From an uncultured Prevotella sp. (GTDB lineage Bacteria; Bacteroidota; Bacteroidia; Bacteroidales; Bacteroidaceae), in the NCBI GenBank assembly GCA_900543585.1, contig UQRP01000001.1:101175-165174 (forward strand): 64,000 nt of DNA, written 5' to 3'. Positions 33,912 through 41,640 of this stretch are shown piece after piece. Position numbers and translations under genes: made by a program. The notes under the pieces are model-generated. The model did no database searches and was not told the DNA's origin. It was given only the letters and a program-made list of their open reading frames with translations. Position 1 is the first letter of the stretch. Each line of letters starts with the position of its first letter.

Positions 33912-34790
33912 CTATCTAATATTCTGTCTGTTTGCAATGAACACACCTGTCAAGATAAAGAAAGAACCCGCTATCGCCATTGGTGCCATAGGCTCCTTTA
34001 GGAATATAGCGCTAATGATGACGGTTGAAATAGGGTTGATATAGACATAGTTCGCTGTCTTCAAAGCGCCTATCTTTTTCGTCACCCAGCTCCAAAGGAA
34101 AAAGCACAGGAAGGAAGCCACGAATCCTAAAAAGAGCAGGTTTCCATAAACAGCAGGTTCGGTGAACTTCGTCAATGAGAAAGCCCATGGCTTTACGACA
34201 AAAAACGGGAACATTGTGACCAACCCGTAGAAGAATACCTTCCTGGTGATGAATACCGCGCCATATCGGTTGCTGACACCGCGAAGTAGTAGGCTGTAGA
34301 CAGCCCAGCACAAACAAGCGCAAAGAGCGAGAAAGTCGCCCAAAGGACTCAGGTGCAAGACGAAATGCCCATTGAAGATGACTAAGGCAACTCCCAGCAA
34401 AGACAGCAGTGAAGCAGAGATTATCTTCCAAGTGGCATGCACATCCTTGAAAATGGCAATGGCCAACAACGTGGTAGCGAGCGGCGCTGAGCAGACAATA
34501 AAAGAAACGTTATTCACATAGGTCAGACCTATAGCTGTATTTTCTGAGACAAAATAAAGAGAACCACCTGTCAGCCCTAATAACAGCATCCGCATCTCAT
34601 CTGCGAGACTGTCTGAAAACAGCTTGCGAGGCGAGATGAACCAAATGCAAAGGTAGGCGATGATGAATCGGACGGTAAAGATCTCCTCCGGTGTCATGCC
34701 GTGAAGGATGAGAATCTTACTGCTTACGAATGTGCCGCCCCAGATGAGGACGACGATGATGGCGATAATATGGTAAATGGTATCTTTCAC
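33912..34790 (-). CDS. EamA/DMT-family transporter
   Basis: 292 residues with ten hydrophobic segments arranged as two EamA repeats (about 8-140 and 150-290). The first begins IIAIVVLIWGGTFVSSKILI; the second ends ISAIFLKEPMAPMAIAGSFF. Such proteins export amino acids or other metabolites; the substrate is unknown. Stands alone on the minus strand. Confidence 0.9.
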   Translation of the reverse strand: MKDTIYHIIAIIVVLIWGGTFVSSKILILHGMTPEEIFTVRFIIAYLCIWFISPRKLFSDSLADEMRMLLLGLTGGSLYFVSENTAIGLTYVNNVSFIVCSAPLATTLLAIAIFKDVHATWKIISASLLSLLGVALVIFNGHFVLHLSPLGDFLALCACLCWAVYSLLLRGVSNRYGAVFITRKVFFYGLVTMFPFFVVKPWAFSLTKFTEPAVYGNLLFLGFVASFLCFFLWSWVTKKIGALKTANYVYINPISTVIISAIFLKEPMAPMAIAGSFFILTGVFIANRQNIR

Positions 34791-34927
34791 TGTGTTGACG
34801 CGAAGAAATAGCTTGCAAATTTAGTTGTTTCCTGCGAGATAGACAAGAAATCGTACAAATATTTATTTTAACCTGCTTTTAAGAAGATAATTTTCGTTTT
34901 ATCATGTTGAAGATGGAATATTATTAC

Positions 34928-34935
34928 TACATTTG
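34928..34935 (+). promoter_or_regulatory. -7 box before the NlpE-like lipoprotein gene
   Basis: TACATTTG, 49 bp before the chosen start at 34985 and 19 bp before an alternative at 34955. It excludes a start at 34904. Confidence 0.6.
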
Positions 34936-34984
34936 CATCAAAATCAGACAACAAATGAAAAAGCGTATATCTAATATTCACATA

Positions 34985-35431
34985 ATGAAGAACGTAACTT
35001 TTCTTTTCATGCTTGGCATAGCAATGCTCGGCACATCCTGTGGTGGCAAGAAGACTCAGGGTGTCACTATTGAGGACTCTACGAGAATAGAGAAGCAGGA
35101 CACACTATCCAACGATACCACGTATTGCGGTACGTACAAAGGAACACTGCCCGCTGCCGATTGCCCGGGCGTAAAGACCGTGCTTACACTGAGGACAGAC
35201 AGCACTTACGATCTTTCCAGTGATTATATTGATAAAAAGGACGGCCAGTTTATGACAAGTGGCATCTACCATAAGCGTGGTCAAGTCATTGAGCTTGTAA
35301 CACCATCGTCGGGTGATAAAACGTATTATAAGATTAAGGACAGCAAGTCGGTTATCATGACGGATTCTATCGGCAATGAGCCGGAGGGAGAGATGGCTAA
35401 ACTCTATGTCCTCACCAAGAATGGTAAATAA
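34985..35431 (+). CDS. NlpE-like lipoprotein
   Basis: 148 residues. Signal and lipobox: MKNVTFLFMLGIAMLGTSCG, Cys at residue 19. The rest resembles the NlpE N-terminal domain (YCGTYKGTLPAADCPGVKTV, then TYYKIKDSKSVIMTDSIGNE). E. coli NlpE signals envelope stress and surface sensing; the role here is unknown. An upstream ATG at 34955 in frame would only lengthen the signal peptide. It precedes the pspC-like and nicotinamidase genes on the same strand, with gaps of 24 and 11 bp. Confidence 0.82.
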   Translation: MKNVTFLFMLGIAMLGTSCGGKKTQGVTIEDSTRIEKQDTLSNDTTYCGTYKGTLPAADCPGVKTVLTLRTDSTYDLSSDYIDKKDGQFMTSGIYHKRGQVIELVTPSSGDKTYYKIKDSKSVIMTDSIGNEPEGEMAKLYVLTKNGK

Positions 35432-35455
35432 GTTATCTGTAAAGGGCTGAATATC

Positions 35456-35662
35456 ATGGGAAACATGTATGGCAAACGACTGACTCGCTCAACTTCTGAC
35501 AGGTGGCTTGCTGGTGTTTGTGCCGGTATCGCCAACTACTTTGGTTGGGATATCGCTATTGTCAGACTGATATATCTCGGCCTGACGGTATGCACAGCTT
35601 TTAGCGGTATCATCATCTATATCATTCTCGCAATCTGCATGCCTGAAGATCATAACTCGTAA
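35456..35662 (+). CDS. PspC-domain protein
   Basis: 68 residues forming almost only the PspC domain: LTRSTSDRWLAGVCAGIANY, DIAIVRLIYLG, and one membrane span with AFSGIIIYIILAICMPE. PspC proteins take part in membrane-stress response in proteobacteria; small stand-alone forms in Bacteroidota are little understood. Next to an NlpE-like envelope lipoprotein, which suggests a shared envelope theme. Confidence 0.88.
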   Translation: MGNMYGKRLTRSTSDRWLAGVCAGIANYFGWDIAIVRLIYLGLTVCTAFSGIIIYIILAICMPEDHNS

Positions 35663-35673
35663 TTTGAAGGACG

Positions 35674-36186
35674 ATGAATAAAATGTTGCTTATTGTCGAC
35701 CCTCAAGTTGACTTTATCACTGGCACCCTCCCTGTCAAAGGGGCTGTAGAGGCAATGGATGCTTTAGCAGAATACGTGAAAAGCCATGGTGATGACTATA
35801 GTGTTAAAATCGTCACCTCTGACTGGCATCCATATCATCACTGTTCCTTTAACCGTGAAGGGGGGCAGTGGCCTCCTCACTGTATCCAGCATTCCGTAGG
35901 AGCTGCCATTTGGCAACCGCTGTTGGTAGCACTGAATGAGTCGCGAGGTGGCTACACATTATTGTATAAAGGCGATAGCATCGACAAAGAGGAATATTCT
36001 ATCATTGACAATGAGAAGTCGTCAGCGGTGTTGCTGCGTCTCATCTTTGCATTGCAGATAGATAAAATCGATATCTGTGGGCTGGCAGGAGATGTCTGCG
36101 TTCGCAATACCGCTAAGGATTTGCAGACGATTCTGGGTGAAGGAAAAGTTAATGTGATGGAAGAGTTCTCGCCTTCGATAGCATAG
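35674..36186 (+). CDS. Nicotinamidase/isochorismatase-like hydrolase
   Basis: 170 residues with the catalytic triad of nicotinamidases: Asp in LLIVDPQVDFITG, Lys in YKGDSIDKEEYS and Cys in GLAGDVCVRNTAKDL. Zinc-site residues appear in TSDWHPYHH. PncA converts nicotinamide to nicotinate for NAD salvage. The family also covers other amidases, so the name is given by resemblance. Downstream the convergent ligase remnant ends 3 bp away. Confidence 0.85.
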   Translation: MNKMLLIVDPQVDFITGTLPVKGAVEAMDALAEYVKSHGDDYSVKIVTSDWHPYHHCSFNREGGQWPPHCIQHSVGAAIWQPLLVALNESRGGYTLLYKGDSIDKEEYSIIDNEKSSAVLLRLIFALQIDKIDICGLAGDVCVRNTAKDLQTILGEGKVNVMEEFSPSIA

Positions 36187-36188
36187 TC

Positions 36189-36723
36189 TTATCGGTAGCT
36201 TTTCCTGTCCAACTTGCCGTTATAGGTATGGCGCAGGAAGGGAACTTGTTCAAAGACTCTTTTTAGTGAATCCTTGTGCTTTAATCAGATTGTCGCTATT
36301 GGCGTTGATAGCGCGATAGCTCTCCATGACCCCTTTCTGTTTTCCTGTAGAGCCTGTGGTAAAGAGAACATCAGCAATGTTCTCCAAAGGCTCCTTCGCT
36401 TGAGGCAAATGCTTATGCCCATAGCTTTCTTTGATGAGCTTAATGGTGTCTTCAGGACAGTCCCTTTTCAAAGGCACAGCCACTGCTCCTATGATGTGAA
36501 CAGCCATATAAGTTATTAGGAAATCGGGCGACTGTGACGATCGGAAGATATACAGACTTCCTTCTTTTACACCATTATTCTTCAACGCCGTGGCTTTCTG
36601 CCCTACCCTATCCCAAAACTCACTATAAGTAAGGACCTCTTCTCCGCAGATGACGGCCGTCTTCGATGGCTTCGTTTCTGCATACTGGCGGACACGGGCC
36701 TCAATCGTATCTTCAATGACCAT
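36189..36723 (-). pseudogene. AMP-dependent acyl ligase remnant with internal deletion
   Basis: From ATG 36723 the N-terminal third of an AMP-binding ligase is readable (MVIEDTIEARVRQYAETKPS, then the P-loop TTGSTGKQKGVMES) and stops at TKKSL (36250). In another frame just after the break, the C-terminal end of the same family appears: VFEQVPFLRHTYNGKLDRK, ending at 36189. About two-thirds of the gene, including the core AMP-binding part, is missing and the joint is out of frame. The gene overlaps an acyl carrier protein gene by 11 bp, so an intact ancestor probably loaded that carrier. Confidence 0.85.
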
Positions 36724-36970
36724 CTTTCTCTGATAATTTCTTTTCCACAAGTGCGGTGAGACTGTCTATATTCTTAAAATTCTTCGGAGTCACATCTTTC
36801 GACTCTAAATCGATGCCATAGGCGTTAGACAATGTCATAAGAATGGCTGTAATGCCCAAAGAGTCTAATTCTGCAAAAAGAAAGTCAGAGTCGAAGTCGA
36901 CAAGCGGAAGGATGTCTTCCAGCATTTTCTTAATATCTTTTACACAAATATGAGTCAGGATTCGGCGCAT
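36713..36970 (-). CDS. Acyl carrier protein-like
   Basis: 85 residues from ATG 36970 (the frame extends to 37033 but the extra part does not look like carrier protein). The phosphopantetheine site is FAELDSLGITAILM, with Ser in the DSLG motif; the following LSNAYGIDLESKDVTPKNF matches carrier helices II-III. Encoded directly before, and overlapping, the AMP-ligase remnant. With the ligase broken, the carrier may have lost its partner. Confidence 0.75.
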   Translation of the reverse strand: MRRILTHICVKDIKKMLEDILPLVDFDSDFLFAELDSLGITAILMTLSNAYGIDLESKDVTPKNFKNIDSLTALVEKKLSEKDGH

Positions 36971-36998
36971 CAGATTAAGAAAAGGAGAAGATTGTCTA

Positions 36999-37163
36999 AT
37001 GCCAACCAAAAAGCTGCTTAAAGCATTATCCATGCATTACGAGTTAGATTCAGCAGACATCACCCCAGATTCTCTCCCTGTGCCAAAGGTGTTTTTTGTT
37101 AATGACACGAATGATATCACTGTCTATTACAAAATGCCGCCAATAAAGTTGGAGAAGAAATAA
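36999..37163 (+). CDS. Small hypothetical ORF, 54 residues
   Basis: ATG 36999 with a GGAG-type ribosome site (AAAGGAGAAG) 8 bases before; the product begins MPTKKLLKALSMHYELDSAD and ends with a basic tail (PPIKLEKK). No family recognised. It overlaps an N-terminal extension of the opposite-strand carrier ORF, which is one reason to prefer the shorter carrier start. May be real or chance. Confidence 0.3.
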   Translation: MPTKKLLKALSMHYELDSADITPDSLPVPKVFFVNDTNDITVYYKMPPIKLEKK

Positions 37164-37214
37164 GTGTGAGAAGAGTTTTTTGTCTCTATTGACTAATAAT
37201 TGGTAGAATTTATC

Positions 37215-37222
37215 TAATTTTG
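37215..37222 (+). promoter_or_regulatory. -7 box before the flavodoxin-like gene
   Basis: TAATTTTG, 50 bp before ATG 37273; a TTG lies 23 bp upstream (37189-37191). Confidence 0.5.
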
Positions 37223-37272
37223 TGCCACGATATGTAAGAGAACAAAGCAGAAGTATTCAAAAATACAACATT

Positions 37273-37899
37273 ATGAAAGTTTTATTAGTTAGCGCAAGCC
37301 CCCGCCGTGGTGGCAACACGTTCACAGCCCTTAGCGAGGTACAGCAGACGTTAGAGAAAGATGGCATAGAGACGGAGTTAGTGGAAATCGGTGCCAAGCC
37401 CATTCGTGGTTGCATCGCTTGTGGATGGTGTAAGGCTCATCCCGAGGAGCACAGATGTACTTTCGACGATGACATCACCAATAAGATAGCCGCTAAAGCA
37501 ATGGACGCTGATGCCTTCGTATTCGGAGCTCCTGTCTACTATGGTGTTCCCAATGCCACAGCCATGGCTCTCATCCAACGTCTCCTCTACAGCAATGGTG
37601 ACGCTTTCAGATACAAGCCTGTGGCCAATGTCTGTGTTTGCCGACGTGGCGGCGCTGATGTTGCCTACCAGACGATGAACATGATGTTTGAGATGTGCAA
37701 TATGCCCATTGTCACCTCTCAGTATTGGAACATCGCCTATGGCCGTGAGAAAGGAGAAGCCGCTCAAGACGTAGAGGGCATGCAGACCATGCGCACCTTG
37801 GCACATAATATGTCATGGATGCTGAAAAAGTTTCATGGCGTAGAAACTACCGACAAGCCTGCGTCTGAACCATGGGCACCAATGCATTTCATCAGATAA
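37273..37899 (+). CDS. NADPH-dependent FMN reductase / flavodoxin-fold protein
   Basis: 208 residues. Begins VLLVSASPRRGGNTFTAL, the FMN phosphate loop of the flavodoxin-like reductases; CIACGWCKAHPEE adds a cysteine pair often seen in iron-sulfur or redox-active members; FVFGAPVYYGVPNA lines the flavin. An oxidoreductase acting on quinones, flavins or small electrophiles is expected. An in-frame ATG at 37222 lies in the promoter box, so 37273 was chosen. The HD-domain gene starts 5 bp after its stop. Confidence 0.88.
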   Translation: MKVLLVSASPRRGGNTFTALSEVQQTLEKDGIETELVEIGAKPIRGCIACGWCKAHPEEHRCTFDDDITNKIAAKAMDADAFVFGAPVYYGVPNATAMALIQRLLYSNGDAFRYKPVANVCVCRRGGADVAYQTMNMMFEMCNMPIVTSQYWNIAYGREKGEAAQDVEGMQTMRTLAHNMSWMLKKFHGVETTDKPASEPWAPMHFIR

Positions 37900-37904
37900 A
37901 CGAT

Positions 37905-38411
37905 ATGAAAGCATCACACCAAAACGCTGTGGCGCAGCTCATGCGTCTCGCCATGGAATACGACCATGGCGATGCCAAGCGCATACACCATTTCTTAAAG
38001 GTCCATAGCTTCTCTGCACTGATCGGACGTTTAGAGAATATCGACGAAGAGACGCTATTTCTGCTGGAGTCCGCTGCCGTTGTCCATGACATCGGTATCC
38101 ATAACGCGGAAAAGAAATGGGGAAACAGCCACGGACACTATCAGGAGATAGAAGGTCCGGCCGTTGCCAAGAAATTACTGCTCCAGACCGGAGCCTATTC
38201 CGAAGAGGAGATAGAGCGTATCTGCTTCCTTGTCGGTCACCACCATACCTACACCCATGTGGAAGGAATGGACTATCAGATTCTTCTGGAAGCAGACTTT
38301 TTGGTCAATGCCTACGAGGACGAACTGTCAGAGAAGGCGCGGAAGACGTTTGCAGAGAAGGTTTTCCGCACTGAATCAGGCAAGAAACTGCTTACGCTCG
38401 AGTTTGACTGA
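37905..38411 (+). CDS. HD-domain phosphohydrolase
   Basis: 168 residues from ATG 37905 (an earlier in-frame ATG at 37872 lies inside the previous gene). HD motifs: HFLKVHSFSALIG (first His), AAVVHDIGIHNAEK (the HD doublet), GHHHTYTHVEG and a late Asp in LLEADFLVNAYED. The family hydrolyses phosphates of nucleotides or similar; substrate unknown. Follows the flavodoxin-like gene and precedes the second 22-bp repeat array. Confidence 0.88.
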   Translation: MKASHQNAVAQLMRLAMEYDHGDAKRIHHFLKVHSFSALIGRLENIDEETLFLLESAAVVHDIGIHNAEKKWGNSHGHYQEIEGPAVAKKLLLQTGAYSEEEIERICFLVGHHHTYTHVEGMDYQILLEADFLVNAYEDELSEKARKTFAEKVFRTESGKKLLTLEFD

Positions 38412-38441
38412 AATATCATTATAAGGCTTTTCTTAATGCAC

Positions 38442-38529
38442 GGCATATGCCACGGATATCGTTGGCAAATGCCGTGCATTTCGTTGGTATATGCCACGGA
38501 TATCGCTGGCAAATGCCACGCATGCTTTG
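38442..38529. repeat. 22-bp tandem repeat array, copy 2
   Basis: Four units of 22 bp starting at 38442, 38464, 38486 and 38508, each opening with GGYAWATGCC and closing near CGYT before the next unit. Same family as the array at 18543. The last unit diverges at its end and runs straight into the esterase-like remnant. Confidence 0.85.
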
Positions 38530-38958
38530 GTCAAGGCTACTGGTACTGAGACGGAATACTTTGAGCTTGACAAGGTCAAACGTAAGAAGGCTGAAACATG
38601 GAAGCTGCCCATAGAAAGTCAGGAGAGGCGTGATGGCAAGCAGAAGGCTGCCTACGATCAGCTGATGGAAAAGGGAGTGACAGCTTTCATCACTGATGCC
38701 CCCAAGGCCTTCAATACGATGTTGGGTATCAGTCATGTTATAGCCTCACAGACGCTGAGCCGTGTCTATGGTGACGGTCAGAAGATAGCAAATATTGTGG
38801 TACGCTATGACGATGCCATTGATGGTGCCTCTGTTAGCAAAAATACCTATCAGGTGAATGGTTATGAGGTAGCAGACGCTTTTACTTCCGCTGATGAGAT
38901 GCCGGAAGACAGTGCGGCAAGTGATTTCACCGCACTAGCCCGTTTCCTCTTGTGGTAG
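38491..38958 (+). pseudogene. Esterase N-terminal-domain remnant
   Basis: The open frame starts inside the repeat array (ATG 38491, repeat-derived residues MPRISLANATH), then reads genuine protein from ALVKATGTETEYFELDKVK onward. The part QKIANIVVRYDDAIDGASV and KNTYQVNGYEVADAFT resembles the Ig-like N-terminal domain of secreted Prevotella esterase/peptidase proteins (Esterase_Ig-like). Both a signal peptide and the hydrolase domain are missing: it ends LARFLLW at 38958. Most likely the middle of a larger gene left after a rearrangement at the repeat. Expression is doubtful. Confidence 0.6.
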
Positions 38959-38965
38959 AGCAGAA

Positions 38966-39340
38966 CTATACTTCGGCAATGCACTCAATCTCTACCTTGG
39001 CATTCTTCGGCAGCGTCTTGATGGCTACCGCAGAGCGTGCAGGGAAGGGAGCGGTGAAGAAGGTGGCATAGACCTCGTTCATAGCGGCGAAGTCGGCCAT
39101 GTCGGCAAGGAATACCGTTGTCTTGACGACATGTGCCATGTCTGTGCCAGCCTCTTTTAGGATGTTGCTGATGTTGGTCAAGCTCTGCCGGGTGAGGTCC
39201 TTGATATCGTCACCAGCAAAGTTACCCGTTGCGGGGTCGATGGGCAGCTGACCGCTGACAAAGATAAGATTTCCTGTGCGGATGGCCTGACTGTAGGGAC
39301 CAATGGCAGCAGGAGCGTTCTGAGTGTTAATCTGATTCAT
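38966..39340 (-). CDS. ridA: RidA-family enamine/imine deaminase
   Basis: 124 residues. Removes reactive 2-aminoacrylate-type enamines formed by PLP enzymes. Conserved blocks: APAAIGPYSQAIRTGNLIFVSGQLPID, with the ligand-binding Arg in FPARSAVAIKTLPKNAKVEI and the C-terminal EIECIAEV. The frame continues upstream to 39574, but the promoter box TATCTTTG (39381-39388, minus strand) and family length set the start at 39340. Confidence 0.94.
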   Translation of the reverse strand: MNQINTQNAPAAIGPYSQAIRTGNLIFVSGQLPIDPATGNFAGDDIKDLTRQSLTNISNILKEAGTDMAHVVKTTVFLADMADFAAMNEVYATFFTAPFPARSAVAIKTLPKNAKVEIECIAEV

Positions 39341-39380
39341 AATTAATACGTTCTTTAGAATGATATTTATTAGTTGCGAG

Positions 39381-39388
39381 CAAAGATA
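39381..39388 (-). promoter_or_regulatory. -7 box of ridA
   Basis: TATCTTTG on the minus strand, 40 bp before the ridA start. Confidence 0.6.
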
Positions 39389-39442
39389 GCTAAAAAAATG
39401 AAAAGGCCCCATTGTCTGGCGGAATATTTTTACGGAAATGTA

Positions 39443-39450
39443 TAACTTTG
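39443..39450 (+). promoter_or_regulatory. -7 box of the HAD gene at 39470
   Basis: A perfect TAACTTTG, 19 bp before the ATG, giving a leader of about 15 nt. Confidence 0.65.
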
Positions 39451-39469
39451 CAGAAAATTCATTATCGTA

Positions 39470-40180
39470 ATGACAGAAACGCTCAGCAACCTCCGCCTTG
39501 TCGCTTTCGATGCCGACGACACCCTCTGGGACTGCCAGGGGCATTTTGATGCCGTGGAGGAGGCATATTGCCAAATTCTCTCTCCCTACGGCGAAGCTTC
39601 TGCTATCTCCAAGTCGCTCTATGACGAAGAGACCTCCAACATGCCGATTCTGGGCTTTGGCAGCAAGGCTTTTACCATCTCCTTGGTGGAGAATGCCATC
39701 AAGGTGTCAAAGGGCACTGTCAGCAATCAGACCTTAGGCGACATCATCAAGTTGGGTAAGTCATTGCTGCAACTTCCGGCCACTCCCCTGCCGGGAGTCA
39801 GCGAGACGTTGGCCGAACTGAGGAATAACCGGAATTACGATATGGTGGTGTTTACCAAAGGTGATAATCTCGACCAGGAGAACAAATTCCATAATTCGGG
39901 TTTAGACAAATATTTCGATGACATCATCGTCGTCTCTGACAAGAATGAGACTGCCTACGAGCGCCTATGTCAGCGATTTGGCATAGGTATAAACGAGCTC
40001 TGCATGGTGGGCAACTCGTATAAGTCGGATATCAAACCAGTCTTGGACTTAGGAGGCAATGCCGTTCATATCCCCTACTCTATCTCTTGGGAGTATGAGC
40101 ATATTGATGAAGAACCTGATGAGGAGAACGCCCGCCTGAGTATCATCAACAACTTCTCTGAGCTAACCGATATTTTGTAG
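39470..40180 (+). CDS. HAD-family hydrolase
   Basis: 236 residues. Motif I LVAFDADDTLWDCQ, motif II MVVFTKGDNLDQ, motif III Lys in SDKNETAYERLCQ and motif IV LCMVGNSYKSDIKPV, all in place. The helical cap (about 20-110) is of class C1. A phosphatase; the substrate is unknown. Its 3' end overlaps the convergent DUF488 gene by 18 bp. Confidence 0.9.
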   Translation: MTETLSNLRLVAFDADDTLWDCQGHFDAVEEAYCQILSPYGEASAISKSLYDEETSNMPILGFGSKAFTISLVENAIKVSKGTVSNQTLGDIIKLGKSLLQLPATPLPGVSETLAELRNNRNYDMVVFTKGDNLDQENKFHNSGLDKYFDDIIVVSDKNETAYERLCQRFGIGINELCMVGNSYKSDIKPVLDLGGNAVHIPYSISWEYEHIDEEPDEENARLSIINNFSELTDIL

Positions 40181-40516
40181 GATGCGGCTGAGGACTACAG
40201 CATTGTTGTGATTCTCATCCTTAGCGCCGAAGAGCAGGGTGATCACATCATGCGTCCGAATTTCCTTGAGGAGCGTCCCGGCTTCTGCGTTGGCGGACAA
40301 TTCTTCTTCATAGCGACGCGCAAACTCCTCAAAACGCTCGGGATCATGACCAAACCATTTTCGTAGTTCTGTAGAGGGTGCCAACGCCTTTGCCCACATG
40401 TCAACGTGAGCATTCTCTTTCTTGATGCCGCGGGGCCAGAGCCTGTCAACCAATACCCGGAAACCGTCAGTATCACTGGCGGGGAGATAAACTCTTTTAC
40501 AATATACTTGTATCAT
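40163..40516 (-). CDS. DUF488-family protein
   Basis: 117 residues. Matches the short DUF488 group: YCKRVYLPASDTDGFRVLVD, RLWPRGIKKENAHVDMWAK, LRKWFGHDPERFEEFARRYE and VITLLFGAKDENHNNAVVL. Function unknown. ATG 40516 is preferred to an upstream in-frame ATG at 40546, which adds only a poorly conserved leader. Overlaps the end of the HAD gene tail to tail. Confidence 0.88.
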   Translation of the reverse strand: MIQVYCKRVYLPASDTDGFRVLVDRLWPRGIKKENAHVDMWAKALAPSTELRKWFGHDPERFEEFARRYEEELSANAEAGTLLKEIRTHDVITLLFGAKDENHNNAVVLSRILQNIG

Positions 40517-40595
40517 AATTGTGCTGTTTTGTCCTTTTATCTGCAAAAGTAGGCACTTTTTTAAAATATTGGCTACTTCTCTCCTTCTTTTTTGC

Positions 40596-40603
40596 TAACT
40601 TTG
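40596..40603 (+). promoter_or_regulatory. -7 box of the metF promoter
   Basis: A perfect TAACTTTG, 41 bp before the metF ATG at 40645; a TTG lies 24 bp upstream. It rules out a longer frame beginning at 40519. Confidence 0.65.
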
Positions 40604-40644
40604 TACACAATTTATATTTAAGTATTATTTCGACATTGACAGGC

Positions 40645-41601
40645 ATGAATATCACGAATATATTGACAGATAAAAATCAGGGTCATGGGTTCTCCATAGA
40701 AGTGCTGCCACCGCTGAAAGGCAATGGCCCTGATGTGCTGTTTCGGAATATTGATAAGCTAAAGGACTTTGGTCCGCACTATATCAATATCACGACCCAT
40801 CACTCTGAATATGTCTACCGCGAGGTCGCCGATGGACAGTATGAGCGTCTCAGTGTGCGCCGTCGTCCTGGCACCATCGCCATTGCTGCCGCCATCCAGC
40901 GGAGATATGATATTCCTGTCATTCCTCACGTCATCTGTTCGGGAGCAACAAAAGAAGATATAGAATACGAGCTCATCGACTTGCAGTTTCTTGGCATCAG
41001 CAACATCCTGCTCCTTCGGGGCGACAAAGCCAAGGAAGACCGTATGTTCACTGCTACTCCCGGAGGGTGGAGCCATACCACGGAGCTTATCAGCCAGGTG
41101 AACCGCTTCAATGAGGGCTTCTTTGCTGATGACAGTCCGATGAAGCATCCTGGCGCCAAATTCCATTATGGCGTAGCTGCCTATCCCGAGAAACATGAGG
41201 AAGCGCCAAATATAGAGATGGACATGCAGTATCTCAAGGAGAAACAAGACCTTGGGGCTGAATATGCCGTCACACAGCTCTTCTACGACAACAGCAAATA
41301 TTTTGCTTTTGTGAAGCGCGCGCGGGAGATGGGTATCACTATTCCTATCGTGCCGGGTATCAAGCCGTTTTGCAAACTGTCGCAGATAAAACAGGTTCCT
41401 AAGACTTTCCATTGCGATATGCCGCAGGAGCTGGCTCAGGAGGCGGTGAAATGTAAGAACGATGACGAAGCCAGACAGCTCGGCATAGAATGGACCACCC
41501 ACCAATGTAAGGAGCTCTATGCCGCTGGCATCAACGATATTCACTTCTACACCGTATCGGCTTTCAACGCGATGGCACCGATACTAGAGAACATTCTTTA
41601 A
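40645..41601 (+). CDS. metF: Methylenetetrahydrofolate reductase
   Basis: Reduces 5,10-methylene-THF to 5-methyl-THF with a flavin, feeding methionine synthesis. 318 residues, TIM barrel. Markers: GFSIEVLPPLKGNG (catalytic Glu), YINITTHHSEYV, IPHVICSGATKEDIEYEL, ISNILLLRGDK, and the folate-pocket stretch AVTQLFYDNSKYF, then PGIKPFCKLSQI. The next gene (holB) starts 39 bp downstream. Confidence 0.96.
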   Translation: MNITNILTDKNQGHGFSIEVLPPLKGNGPDVLFRNIDKLKDFGPHYINITTHHSEYVYREVADGQYERLSVRRRPGTIAIAAAIQRRYDIPVIPHVICSGATKEDIEYELIDLQFLGISNILLLRGDKAKEDRMFTATPGGWSHTTELISQVNRFNEGFFADDSPMKHPGAKFHYGVAAYPEKHEEAPNIEMDMQYLKEKQDLGAEYAVTQLFYDNSKYFAFVKRAREMGITIPIVPGIKPFCKLSQIKQVPKTFHCDMPQELAQEAVKCKNDDEARQLGIEWTTHQCKELYAAGINDIHFYTVSAFNAMAPILENIL

Positions 41602-41640
41602 GCGAGAGAGGTCGGGATTATATAGTACGCTCTGAAAGTT

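Noticed and set aside
36971..37033. N-terminal extension of the acyl carrier protein
   Set aside because: The extra 21 residues do not resemble carrier proteins and overlap another possible gene; ATG 36970 fits family length.
39341..39574. N-terminal extension of ridA
   Set aside because: It runs through the ridA promoter and into the divergent HAD gene.
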